Assembly: GCA_039180875.1 (NCBI GenBank)
Contig: JBCDCY010000001.1
Span: 682,001-746,000, forward strand
Origin: JBCDCY01 sp039180875
Lineage (GTDB): Bacteria > Pseudomonadota > Alphaproteobacteria > Rhodobacterales > Rhodobacteraceae
DNA length: 64,000 nucleotides
Direction: 5' to 3'
The notes under the pieces are model-generated. The model was given only the letters and a program-made list of their open reading frames with translations, was not told the origin of the DNA and did no database searches. This document shows positions 35,169 through 43,217 of the stretch, piece by piece. Each line of letters begins with the position of its first letter. Position 1 is the first letter of the stretch. The translations under genes were made by a program, and so were the position numbers.

Positions 35169-36107
35169 ATGCCCGAGAACGCCATCGAGATCAGCGGCCT
35201 GCGCAAGGTCTATGCCGCGAGCGGGCGGGAGCCGGCGAAAGAGGCCTTGGTCGGCCTCGACCTCAACGTGCCGGCCGGTGCCATCTTCGGCCTGCTCGGC
35301 CCGAACGGCGCGGGCAAGTCGACGACGATCAACATCCTCGCCGGATTGGTGACGAAGACGGCGGGCTCCGTCCGCATCTGGGGCTTCGACCAGGACGTCA
35401 ATCCGCGCCAGTCCCGGGCCTCCATCGGGATCGTGCCGCAGGAGCTGAACTTCGACCCGTTCTTCTCCCCCTACGCCACGCTCGAGCTGCAGGCGGGGCT
35501 CTACGGCGTACCGGCGTCCGACCGGCGGACGACGGAAATCCTCGCCGCGGTGGGCCTGGCGGACAAGGCCAATGCCTACACCCGCGCGCTCTCGGGTGGC
35601 ATGCGGCGCCGGCTCTTGGTGGCCAAGGCCATGGTGCATTCCCCGCCTGTCCTGGTGCTGGACGAGCCGACGGCCGGCGTGGATCTGGAGTTGCGCGAGC
35701 AGCTTTGGGCCTATGTGCGGGAGCTGAACGCGGCGGGCACCACCATCATTCTGACGACGCATTACCTCGAGGAGGCGCAGGAGATGTGCGACCGCATCGC
35801 CATCATCGACCGCGGCCGCCTGGTGGCCAATGCGCCGACGCCGGAGCTGCTCGCCCGCCTCGATGCCAAGGCCCTGGTGATCGTGCCGGAGCGCCCGATC
35901 GACGCGCTGCCCGAGCCGCCCGAGGGGGTGACGGCCAGCCTGCGCCCGGATGGCGCCTTGGTGCTTTGCTACCAGCGGGGTGCGACCCGGGCCGAGGCCC
36001 TGCTCGACTATGCAAGGGAGGCCGGGATCGCCATCCGCGACGTGGCGACGGAAGAGCCCGACCTGCAGGATGTCTTCCGCTCATTGACCGGCAGCCACGC
36101 AGCCTGA
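35169..36107 (+). CDS. ABC transporter ATP-binding protein
   Basis: A 312-residue ATPase of the ABC-2/YadG type. Walker A is GPNGAGKS (residues about 43-50), the signature LSGGMRRR, Walker B LVLDEPTAG and the switch His in TTHYLEEAQ. A C-terminal regulatory extension of about 70 residues follows. No ABC-2 permease gene is adjacent in this window, so the partner must be encoded elsewhere or is missing. Confidence 0.88.
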   Translation: MPENAIEISGLRKVYAASGREPAKEALVGLDLNVPAGAIFGLLGPNGAGKSTTINILAGLVTKTAGSVRIWGFDQDVNPRQSRASIGIVPQELNFDPFFSPYATLELQAGLYGVPASDRRTTEILAAVGLADKANAYTRALSGGMRRRLLVAKAMVHSPPVLVLDEPTAGVDLELREQLWAYVRELNAAGTTIILTTHYLEEAQEMCDRIAIIDRGRLVANAPTPELLARLDAKALVIVPERPIDALPEPPEGVTASLRPDGALVLCYQRGATRAEALLDYAREAGIAIRDVATEEPDLQDVFRSLTGSHAA

Positions 36108-36227
36108 ACCCCGGCACGAGGGTCGCTACCCCTCCGCCACGCCCCCGTCGCCACGCTCCGGTCGCGAGATGGTTCCGGTGGGCCGCATTTTGCTCTAGGT
36201 AGCGAGGGCTGGCAGGGGCGGGGCGGC

Positions 36228-37292
36228 ATGACCGACATCAGCGACGTCCGCGCGGCACTCGCGCGCATCGTGGATCCCGGAACGGGGGAGGACATCGTCG
36301 CGGCCGACATCGTCCGGGCGCTGACGGTCGAGGACGGCGCCGTGCGCTTCGTGCTGGAAATCGACCCGGCCCGGGCGGACGAGATGGAGGCGGTGCGCGC
36401 GGAGGCCGAGGCGGCGATTACCGCGCTCCCCGGCATCACCGCGGTCTCCGCCGTGCTGACGGCCCATTCCACCCCGGCGCCGAACCTCGGCCAGCGCCAG
36501 GAGCGGCGCGCACCCTCAGGTCCCGTCGCCCTGCCCGACGTGGACCGGATCGTCGCCGTCGCCTCCGGCAAGGGGGGCGTGGGCAAGTCCACCGTCGCGG
36601 CCAACTTGGCGGTGGCCCTGGCGGCCGAGGGCAAGCGGGTGGGCCTGCTCGACGCCGACGTCTACGGCCCTTCGCAGCCCCGGATGATGGGCATGAAGGA
36701 CGCCCGCCCGGGCTCCACCGGCGACGGTCAGACCATCGTGCCGCTCCAGGCTCACGGGGTGACGCTGATGTCGATCGGCTTCATGCTGGAGGAAGGCACG
36801 GCCGTGGTCTGGCGCGGCCCGATGCTGATGAGCGCCATCACCCAGATGCTCGGCCAGGTGGCCTGGGGCGCGCTGGACGTGCTGATCGTCGATCTGCCCC
36901 CGGGCACCGGCGACGTGCAGCTGACGCTTGCCCAGCGGGCGGAGCTCTCCGGCGCCATCATCGTCTCCACCCCTCAGGACATCGCGCTGATCGACGCGCG
37001 CAAGGCGGTCGACATGTTCGCCAAAACCGCCACCCCCGTCCTCGGCATCATCGAGAACATGTCGGGCTTTATCTGCCCGAAGTGCGGGCACGAAGTGGAG
37101 ATCTTCGGCAAGGGCGGGGCGGAGGCCGATGCGGCGCGCATGGGCGTGCCCTTCCTCGGACGCATCCCCCTCGATCTGGAGATCCGGCTCTCGGGCGACG
37201 GCGGCACCCCGATCGCCGCCCAGCCGGACCGACCCCAGGCCACCGCCTTCCGCGACGCAGCGCGCCGCTTGCTGGAGGCAGGGCTGATCTGA
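36228..37292 (+). CDS. mrp: Mrp/NBP35 family iron-sulfur cluster carrier ATPase
   Basis: A 354-residue P-loop protein. Residues about 1-80 are a MIP18-like domain; the deviant Walker A GKGGVGKST starts at residue 114; VDLPPGTGD is the Walker B region; and C-x2-C (ICPKCG, near residue 284) can hold a bridging [4Fe-4S] cluster. It delivers clusters to apo-proteins. It converges with the Trm112 gene across hairpin copy 2. Confidence 0.94.
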   Translation: MTDISDVRAALARIVDPGTGEDIVAADIVRALTVEDGAVRFVLEIDPARADEMEAVRAEAEAAITALPGITAVSAVLTAHSTPAPNLGQRQERRAPSGPVALPDVDRIVAVASGKGGVGKSTVAANLAVALAAEGKRVGLLDADVYGPSQPRMMGMKDARPGSTGDGQTIVPLQAHGVTLMSIGFMLEEGTAVVWRGPMLMSAITQMLGQVAWGALDVLIVDLPPGTGDVQLTLAQRAELSGAIIVSTPQDIALIDARKAVDMFAKTATPVLGIIENMSGFICPKCGHEVEIFGKGGAEADAARMGVPFLGRIPLDLEIRLSGDGGTPIAAQPDRPQATAFRDAARRLLEAGLI

Positions 37293-37339
37293 GAGGCCCG
37301 GACAGCGATGTCCGGGCGCGATGACGACCGCTGCTCTTT

Positions 37340-37406
37340 GGATATTTGAGCCACGGCGAAAGGCCGGGGGGCTTTCTTGCTGGCTGAAATATCCCCGCCG
37401 GAGGCA
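37340..37406 (+). repeat. palindromic hairpin element, copy 2
   Basis: The same layout as copy 1: GGATATTTGAGCCA, an AAAGGCC/GGGGCTTTC inner stem, TGAAATATCC and the tail CCGCCGGAGGCA. It lies between the convergent mrp and Trm112 genes. Confidence 0.85.
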
Positions 37407-37440
37407 TTCATCCCTTCGATGAAACGCCCCCGCGCCCGCC

Positions 37441-37674
37441 TCAGTCGTCGAGGGCGCGGGCCTCGTCCTCCAGCATCACCGGGACGCCGTTGCGGATCGG
37501 AAAGGCCAGGTGAGCGGCCTTCGAGATCAGCTCCTGACGCTCCTTGTCGTAGGTGAGCGGGCCGCGGCTGACCGGGCAGACCAGGGCCTCGAGCAGCTTG
37601 CGGTCTATGTCGCCGCTGGCGGCGCCGCCCACTGGGGCGGGATCCTCGTCGGCGTCCTCGCCCGCGGCGGTCAC
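37441..37674 (-). CDS. Trm112 family protein
   Basis: A 77-residue protein. LLEALVCPVSRGPLTYDKE and FPIRNGVPVMLEDEAR are the Trm112p-like zinc-ribbon pattern, although only one Cys (CPVSRG) is visible, so the bacterial form lacks the complete zinc site. Eukaryotic relatives activate methyltransferases; the bacterial role is unclear. Its start overlaps the stop of the LON-domain gene by four bases. Confidence 0.9.
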   Translation of the reverse strand: MTAAGEDADEDPAPVGGAASGDIDRKLLEALVCPVSRGPLTYDKERQELISKAAHLAFPIRNGVPVMLEDEARALDD

Positions 37675-38324
37675 TGCACCGGCCCGTCGTCGCCCCGGGC
37701 ACGCATGGCGAACTCCATCAGCGTCACCAGGGTCTCGCGCCGGTTGGCGAGCGAAGGTGCCTCCAGGAGCGCCTGCTTCTCCTCCGCCTCGAACGGGCAG
37801 AGGATGGAGAGGGAGTTGATCAGCAACTCCTCCTCCGCCTCCTTCAGGCTGTCCCAGTCGGAGGAGAGCTGGGCCGCGGCGAAGAAGCGGGCAAGCAGAT
37901 CCAGGAACTTCGGGCGGTCGAAGTCGTCGTCCACCTCCTCCGGCCCAAGATCGCGCTCGAAGCTCGTCCAGTCCACTTCGTAGCGGAGATAGGGGGTGAA
38001 GCCCTCCACCTCCGAGACGGCGCGGAAGCGGCTGCAGCCGGCCAGGGTGATCAGGTAGCGCCCGTCATCGGTCTCGGAGAACGAGGTGACGCGCCCGGCG
38101 CAGCCGATCCGGTGCAAGCGGTCGCCGGTCTTGCCCTCCGGCCCCTCCACCGGTTGGATCATGCCGATCAGGCGATGCGGCGTCTTCAGCGTATCCTCCA
38201 GCATCGCCAGATAGCGCGGCTCGAAGATGTTGAGCGGCAGCCGCGCCCGGGGGAGCAGCAGCGCCCCCGGCAACGGAAAGATCGGGATCGTGTCGGGCAG
38301 ATCGGCCAGCGACAGGGGCTTCAT
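37671..38324 (-). CDS. LON peptidase substrate-binding domain protein
   Basis: A 217-residue protein with only the N-terminal domain of Lon (IPIFPLPGALLLPRARLPLNIFE, positions about 14-36, and HRIGCAGRVTSF). It has no ATPase or protease domain. It lies between the thioredoxin and Trm112 genes, a conserved alphaproteobacterial trio, which suggests a protein quality-control role. Confidence 0.92.
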   Translation of the reverse strand: MKPLSLADLPDTIPIFPLPGALLLPRARLPLNIFEPRYLAMLEDTLKTPHRLIGMIQPVEGPEGKTGDRLHRIGCAGRVTSFSETDDGRYLITLAGCSRFRAVSEVEGFTPYLRYEVDWTSFERDLGPEEVDDDFDRPKFLDLLARFFAAAQLSSDWDSLKEAEEELLINSLSILCPFEAEEKQALLEAPSLANRRETLVTLMEFAMRARGDDGPVQ

Positions 38325-38342
38325 GGTTGGGCCCGGACCGGC

Positions 38343-39254
38343 TTAGGCGAAGATCATCGAGGTCAGCCGTCGCCGCCCCTTCAGCACCACCGGATCGTTG
38401 GCGCCGAGCCCGTCGAAGACCGTGAGGAGTTGGGACTTGGCCGCCCCGTCGTTCCATTCCCGATCCCGCCGGAACAATTCGAGCAGCGTCTCGACCGCGC
38501 CCTCGCTGTCGTTGGCGGCAAGCTGGGCGAGGGCGAGATCGAAGCGCGCCTGGTGGTCGTCGGGGCTCGCCTCCAACCGCCCGCGCAGCTCCGCCACCTC
38601 ACCGGCATCCCCGGCCTGCTGCGACAATTCGATCTGCGCCCGGGCCGCGGTGATCGCCGGATGGCTCGCCTTGTCTTCCGGCGCCATCGCCAGGATCTCG
38701 ACCGCCCGCTCCACCTCGCCCATGGCGAGATGCGCCCGGCTCATGCCGCCGATGGCGTCGGGGTTGCCCTGATCCTCGCCCAGGATGGCGGCGAAGGTCT
38801 GGACGGCGTCGGCGACGGCGCCCTGGGCCAGCATCTCCTCCGCCGCGGCCAGGGCGTCGGCGAGCGCGTCCTTGCCGCCCTCGGCCGCGAGGCGGGAGAC
38901 GAACTCCTGGACCTGGGCCGGGGCAACGTTGCCCTGGAAGCCGTCGATCGGCTGGCCGTCGAGAAAGGCGTAGACCGTGGGGATCGACTGGATGCGCAGC
39001 TGCTGGGCGATGCCCTGGTTGCGGTCGACGTCGACCTTGACCAGGCGCACCTTGCCGCCCTGGGCCTTCACCGCCGCCTCCAGCGTCGGGCCGAGGCTTT
39101 TGCACGGGCCGCACCATTCCGCCCAGAAGTCGACGATCACCGGCACCTCGCGCGAGGCCTGGATGACGTCCTCCATGAAGGTCGCCTCGGTGGCGTCCTT
39201 GATCAGGGTCTGGTCGGGCGCGTCGGGTGGCGCGGCGCTGCCGAGTTCGATCAT
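38343..39254 (-). CDS. thioredoxin-TPR co-chaperone (CnoX/YbbN-like)
   Basis: A 303-residue protein. The thioredoxin domain (residues about 1-115) has WCGPCK with Cys48 and Cys51; the rest is helical with TPR-like repeats (ALADALAAAEEMLAQGA and later). E. coli CnoX holds unfolded proteins and passes them to GroEL. The gene starts the minus-strand trio with the LON-domain protein 19 bases downstream. Confidence 0.93.
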   Translation of the reverse strand: MIELGSAAPPDAPDQTLIKDATEATFMEDVIQASREVPVIVDFWAEWCGPCKSLGPTLEAAVKAQGGKVRLVKVDVDRNQGIAQQLRIQSIPTVYAFLDGQPIDGFQGNVAPAQVQEFVSRLAAEGGKDALADALAAAEEMLAQGAVADAVQTFAAILGEDQGNPDAIGGMSRAHLAMGEVERAVEILAMAPEDKASHPAITAARAQIELSQQAGDAGEVAELRGRLEASPDDHQARFDLALAQLAANDSEGAVETLLELFRRDREWNDGAAKSQLLTVFDGLGANDPVVLKGRRRLTSMIFA

Positions 39255-39308
39255 GCTCTCACGTCCTTCCTGCCGCCACGACCGGCGGCCATGTCCTTGC
39301 GTCCTGGT

Positions 39309-39872
39309 CTAGGCCGGGGTCGCACCGCGTTCAAGCGACCCGTCCCGGTCGCGCTCCCCCTCGCCCGAAGCGATGGCGCCGAAGTCGAAGAGCTCCGGCC
39401 GATGGCCCGTGAGGTCGAAGAAGCGGCGCAGCCCCTCCGGTGAAATGGCGATGGTCGCGCTGTTCTGCAACGGATGCACGTTGAGGATCGGCTGGCGCAT
39501 CAGCTCGGCATCGAGGATCACCCGCACCGCGTGGTTCCGGTCGTTGACCACGGCGACGGGCGTGACGGCGCCCGGCGTGACGCCGAGATGCGCGGCCAGC
39601 CGCTCGGCCGAGGCGAAGCTCAGCCGGCCGACGCCGAGCGGCGTCTCCAGGTCCCTCAGGTCGAACATGCGGTCCTCGAGGCAGCAGATCAGCAGCAGGT
39701 CGCGCCGCTTGCTTTTCAGGAACAGGTTCTTGGTATGCGCCCCCGGCAGGCTGCTGCGCAATGCCTGGGCCTCGGCCACGGTATGCAGCGGCGGATGGGC
39801 ATGGCGCGTCACCGCGATGTCGGCCGAGCGCAGCATCGCCAGCAGCTCCGCCTCGCCCAGATGTGCGTCCAT
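39309..39872 (-). CDS. prolyl-tRNA editing protein (YbaK/ProX-type deacylase)
   Basis: A 187-residue cytoplasmic YbaK-fold protein that hydrolyses mischarged aminoacyl-tRNA such as Ala-tRNA(Pro). Family marks are GAHTKNLFLKSKR (residues about 45-57), TPGAVTPVAVVND and NVHPLQNSATIAIS. ATG 39872 (MDAHLGEAELL) precedes the domain; the 26 residues upstream are not conserved in appearance. Confidence 0.9.
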   Translation of the reverse strand: MDAHLGEAELLAMLRSADIAVTRHAHPPLHTVAEAQALRSSLPGAHTKNLFLKSKRRDLLLICCLEDRMFDLRDLETPLGVGRLSFASAERLAAHLGVTPGAVTPVAVVNDRNHAVRVILDAELMRQPILNVHPLQNSATIAISPEGLRRFFDLTGHRPELFDFGAIASGEGERDRDGSLERGATPA

Positions 39873-39986
39873 GGCCCGCCTCCCTCTCCCACAGCTAACC
39901 CGGGTGCCGGCCGCGACAAGCATCCGGCGCGGCAAATACGCCTTGCGCACCCGCCGGCTTTTCTGCTAGCCCGCCACGCGATGGAG

Positions 39987-40061
39987 GCGGGCGTAGCTCA
40001 GGGGTAGAGCATTACCTTGCCAAGGTAAGGGTCGTGAGTTCGAATCTCATCGCCCGCTCCA
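39987..40061 (+). tRNA. tRNA-Gly (GCC)
   Basis: Acceptor GCGGGCG (39987-39993) pairs with CGCCCGC (40051-40057). The discriminator is U and CCA is encoded. The loop TTGCCAA gives anticodon GCC, and GAGTTCGAATCTC forms the T arm. Confidence 0.96.
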
Positions 40062-40266
40062 ATTCACCTTTCGATCGTTGCGGGCCGCGGGCGAGGGTCC
40101 TCGCGCCGAAACCGGGCGGGATATACCCACCCGGCCACTGCCTTGCAGCCATTTGGCCCCAACGCGCACGATCTCGACAGTCTTGCGCACGGACGTGAAA
40201 GCGCCCGCCGGCGGAGCGGCGTCTGATCATGCTTGCACATGCCCTCACGGGAAAGGCAGATTGGAT

Positions 40267-41193
40267 ATGGACGGCCGCAGCGATCTCTCCCTGTTCGTCG
40301 GGTCCGCGATTGGCCGGCGCGCGTTCGTGAAAGGAGCGAGCCTCATGGCAGCCTCGGGTCTGGTCGGACAAGCCAGTGCCGCGTCGGGCGGCGCGCTCAC
40401 GATCGGCGAGATCACGGTCGAGACGCTGTCGGACGGCCATTTCGATCTGCCGCGGGCCGCCTTCTTCGATGCCGAAGGGATGGAGCCTGAGGCCCTGCCG
40501 GACCCGGTGCGGGCCGGCGCCCATGTCTGGCTGCTGCGGCTGCCCGGGCGAACCATCCTGGTCGACGCCGGCTCGGGTGAGACGCTGCGCGCGGCCTATC
40601 CCGCGACCGGCGCGCTCACCCGCGACCCGCTGCCCTTCGATGCGGCCAGCGTGACCGATATCGTCGCCACCCACATGCACGCCGATCATATCGGCGGCTT
40701 GATGGACAGCGACAGCCCGCGCTTTCCCAATGCCCGGCTGCATCTGATGCAGCGGGAGTGGGACTACTGGACCGATCCCGATCGCCCCGCCAAGGTGGCT
40801 GAGCGCCAGCGCCCGCTCGCCGGGTTGATCGCCGGTTTGGCGGCGGCCTTGGCCTATCCCCGCGAACTGCACGACGGCGAGGCCGATCTGGGTGGCGGCG
40901 TGACGCTGCTGCCGGCACCCGGCCATACGCCGGGCCATGCGGTGGTCCGGTTGTCCGGCGGCGGGGCAGAGGCGTTCCTGCTCGGCGACGTCTTTCTGAA
41001 CGCCGCGCAGCTCGCGACGCCGGATCTGCGCTATGCCCTCGACGCCGACCCCGACCAGGCCGTGGCCACCCGGGGCGCGATGTTCGAAAGGTTGGCGGGC
41101 GAAGGGGCGCTGTTTCTCGCCACCCACATGACCACCCCGGATTTCGTGCGGTTGGAGCGGCGGGGCGCGGGCTTCGCCGTGGTCGGGTCTTGA
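40267..41193 (+). CDS. MBL-fold metallohydrolase, Tat-exported
   Basis: A 308-residue metallo-beta-lactamase-fold enzyme. The N-terminus has a twin-arginine signal (GRRAFVKGASLMAASG, Arg17-Arg18) with cleavage near residue 38. The zinc site is HMHADH (residues 136-141), a later metal His lies in APGHTPGHA, and a final His in LATHMTTPDF. This subgroup includes lactonases and similar hydrolases. The next gene, an AraC regulator, starts at TTG 41190 overlapping the stop. Confidence 0.9.
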   Translation: MDGRSDLSLFVGSAIGRRAFVKGASLMAASGLVGQASAASGGALTIGEITVETLSDGHFDLPRAAFFDAEGMEPEALPDPVRAGAHVWLLRLPGRTILVDAGSGETLRAAYPATGALTRDPLPFDAASVTDIVATHMHADHIGGLMDSDSPRFPNARLHLMQREWDYWTDPDRPAKVAERQRPLAGLIAGLAAALAYPRELHDGEADLGGGVTLLPAPGHTPGHAVVRLSGGGAEAFLLGDVFLNAAQLATPDLRYALDADPDQAVATRGAMFERLAGEGALFLATHMTTPDFVRLERRGAGFAVVGS

Positions 41194-42134
41194 ACGCGCC
41201 GCTCCCCCTCCCTGCCGCAAGCCCGGCCGGGCTGCCTGCGGCTTACGACCACTACGGCGCTTTCTACAGCGATCTCTATCCCGGTTTCGAGAGTGAGCGG
41301 CGGGCGGTCGGTTCGGCGCAACTGACGATGCTGAGCGTGGCGCAGACCAGCCACCAGACCTCCGACCCGGCCATCGGGCAGATCGTCTTCCGGCTGGTCA
41401 GCCAGAGCGGGCTCTCCCACTCCAGCGTCGACTGTGGCGCCGGGCGGCGGACCCTGTCGGGCCGCGTCGGCAGCTTCTACCTAGCCCCCGCCCACGCGGT
41501 GGCCGACTGGCAGGCCGAGGGCGACCACGAGGTGACGCTGCTGGCCGCGCCGGAGGCAGTGGTGCATCGCCTGATGCAGGGCGAGGCGGGCGGCCGCTCT
41601 CCGCTGGCCTCGCTCTACGGGCAGGAGCTGATCGACGGCCAGGTCACAGGCCTGATGCAGCGCATCTGGTGCGAAGGTCGGCAGGGCGGTCCAGGTGCAG
41701 CGCTGACGGTGGACGGGCTTTTCCTGATGCTGCTCGGGCGCCTGGCGACCCTGGCGGCCGACGGCTGCAGCCGGGATACCGCCGTTACGGTGGCGCCGCT
41801 CGATCAAACCCGGCTGCGGCGGGTGCTCGACTACATCGACGCCCATCTCGGCGAGGCGCTGGATATCGAGCGTCTGTCGACGGTGGCCTGCATGTCGCCC
41901 CACCATTTCTCGCGCCGCTTTGCCGAGGCGACCGGGGCCAGCCCCCACCGCTTCGTGCGGGCCCGCCGGATCGCTGCGGGCCAGCGCCGATTGGTGGAAA
42001 GCGACGCGCCGATCTCCGCCATCGCCTTCGACTGCGGCTTTGCCAACCAATCGCACTTCACCTCCGTGTTTCGTGCGCAGATCGGCGTGCCGCCGGCGCG
42101 CTACCGCAGCCAGCATCGCCCCCAGCGTCACTAA
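41190..42134 (+). CDS. AraC family transcriptional regulator
   Basis: A 314-residue regulator. The N-terminal 200 residues are a weakly conserved sensor domain, and the C-terminal AraC helix-turn-helix pair runs from RVLDYIDAHLGEALDIERLS to SAIAFDCGFANQSHFTSVFR (residues about 211-300). The TTG start overlaps the MBL hydrolase stop, so the two are coupled and this protein likely controls the hydrolase gene. An internal ATG around residue 47 is an alternative start. Confidence 0.88.
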   Translation: MNAPLPLPAASPAGLPAAYDHYGAFYSDLYPGFESERRAVGSAQLTMLSVAQTSHQTSDPAIGQIVFRLVSQSGLSHSSVDCGAGRRTLSGRVGSFYLAPAHAVADWQAEGDHEVTLLAAPEAVVHRLMQGEAGGRSPLASLYGQELIDGQVTGLMQRIWCEGRQGGPGAALTVDGLFLMLLGRLATLAADGCSRDTAVTVAPLDQTRLRRVLDYIDAHLGEALDIERLSTVACMSPHHFSRRFAEATGASPHRFVRARRIAAGQRRLVESDAPISAIAFDCGFANQSHFTSVFRAQIGVPPARYRSQHRPQRH

Positions 42135-42159
42135 GCGGTTCGGCGCGCTGCCAAGGCAT

Positions 42160-42188
42160 TTGACAATCTTCACCGATCGGTGATTAAT
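42160..42188 (+). promoter_or_regulatory. promoter of the TetR gene with an embedded operator
   Basis: TTGACA (42160-42165) and ATTAAT (42183-42188) are 17 bases apart. Between and overlapping them is the perfect 14-base palindrome TCACCGATCGGTGA (42170-42183). The ATG at 42195 would be at or next to the transcription start, so the message may be leaderless. A related dyad lies at 42794-42807. Confidence 0.7.
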
Positions 42189-42194
42189 TCCAGT

Positions 42195-42779
42195 ATGGGA
42201 CGCCAGATCGCCTACGACCCGGTCGAGATGCGCCGCCGTCTGCTGGATCAGTTCTGGGCGGCGGGCTTTGCCGAGACGTCCCTCTCCGACCTCGAGGCGG
42301 CGACCGGGCTGAACCGGCGCCAGCTCTACAACGGTCCGGGCGACAAACGGGCGATGTTCCTCACCGCCCTGGATGATTTCAGCGACGTCGCCGGTCGGCG
42401 GTTCCTGGCGGCGCTGGAGGATGCGCGCTCAGGCCTGGCGGAGATCGCCGCGCTGCTGCGCAGCTTCGTAGCGCTCGCCCGGGCGGGTGAGGGTCCGGGC
42501 GGCTGCATGGTCTGCAGCGCCTCGCAGGAGGAGATCGCCCGCGATCCCGATGTCGCCCTCCGGATCGACGCCTATTTCGCGCGGATCGAGCAGGCCTACC
42601 GCACCGCCCTCGCCAACGCCGCCGGCCGGGGAGAGATCCGGCTTTCCGCCGACCAGCTTGAAAGCCGGGCGGCACACCTCTTCGGCCTGCATGTCGCGCT
42701 CTGCATCCTCGGCCGGGCCGGCTATGCGCCGGACCGACTGGAGCGGATGGCCGAGGATGCGATCGCCGGGCTCACCTGA
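42195..42779 (+). CDS. TetR/AcrR family regulator
   Basis: A 194-residue TetR protein. Its helix-turn-helix (SLSDLEAATGLNRRQLYNGPGDKRAM, residues about 24-49) is close to that of regulators with a TetR_C_16-type C-terminus; GGCMVCSASQEE in the middle has two Cys. It begins at ATG 42195 or GTG 42180. The upstream palindrome suggests autorepression, and a matching site precedes the DUF1330-dehalogenase pair. Confidence 0.88.
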   Translation: MGRQIAYDPVEMRRRLLDQFWAAGFAETSLSDLEAATGLNRRQLYNGPGDKRAMFLTALDDFSDVAGRRFLAALEDARSGLAEIAALLRSFVALARAGEGPGGCMVCSASQEEIARDPDVALRIDAYFARIEQAYRTALANAAGRGEIRLSADQLESRAAHLFGLHVALCILGRAGYAPDRLERMAEDAIAGLT

Positions 42780-42793
42780 GTTTTGTCCAAAGA

Positions 42794-42807
42794 TCACTGA
42801 CCAGTGA
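42794..42807. promoter_or_regulatory. second TetR-type operator
   Basis: TCACTGACCAGTGA has 6-base arms and shares the pattern TCACYGNNCRGTGA with the site before the TetR gene. It lies 50 bases upstream of the DUF1330 gene. No good -10/-35 pair could be assigned next to it. Confidence 0.6.
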
Positions 42808-42821
42808 AGAAAGAGCCTACC

Positions 42822-42854
42822 ATGACACCCACCCTCAAAACAAAGGAGCCTTGA
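42822..42854 (+). CDS. possible 10-residue leader ORF
   Basis: ATG 42822 opens MTPTLKTKEP and stops at 42854, 3 bases before the next ATG. Its last codons contain the AAAGGAG ribosome binding site of the DUF1330 gene. It has no obvious ribosome binding site of its own, so it may be chance. Confidence 0.2.
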   Translation: MTPTLKTKEP

Positions 42855-42857
42855 GCC

Positions 42858-43169
42858 ATGCCGGACGACACGCCCGTCTACCTGATCGCCATGCTCGACA
42901 TCACCGATATGGACGCCTTCCGGCAGGACTACGGCGCGCCGCTGCAGGCGATCAACGCCCGCTACGGCGTCGAGCCGGTGCTCATTACGCCGGCACCCCA
43001 GGTGCTGGAAGGGACCTACGACAAGACCCTGACCGTGGTGTTGAAGTTCCCCTCGGCCGAGGCGCAGCAGGCCTGGTACGCCGACCCCGACTACCAGCCG
43101 CTACTGCAGCGTCGGTTCGAGCTCACGAACACCGAGACCTCCGTCCTGATGGTCGCGCCAGGCGTCTGA
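42858..43169 (+). CDS. DUF1330 family protein
   Basis: A 103-residue ferredoxin-like-fold protein. VYLIAMLDITDMDAFRQDYG, VLEGTYDK and EAQQAWYADPDYQPLLQRR match DUF1330. The start is fixed by AAAGGAG 9 bases upstream. It precedes the dehalogenase gene by 48 bases and is likely in the same operon. Function unknown. Confidence 0.88.
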   Translation: MPDDTPVYLIAMLDITDMDAFRQDYGAPLQAINARYGVEPVLITPAPQVLEGTYDKTLTVVLKFPSAEAQQAWYADPDYQPLLQRRFELTNTETSVLMVAPGV

Positions 43170-43217
43170 GGAGGCCCGCCAGACCTCGCGCGGCAACCCG
43201 ATTGGGGAGATGAACCG

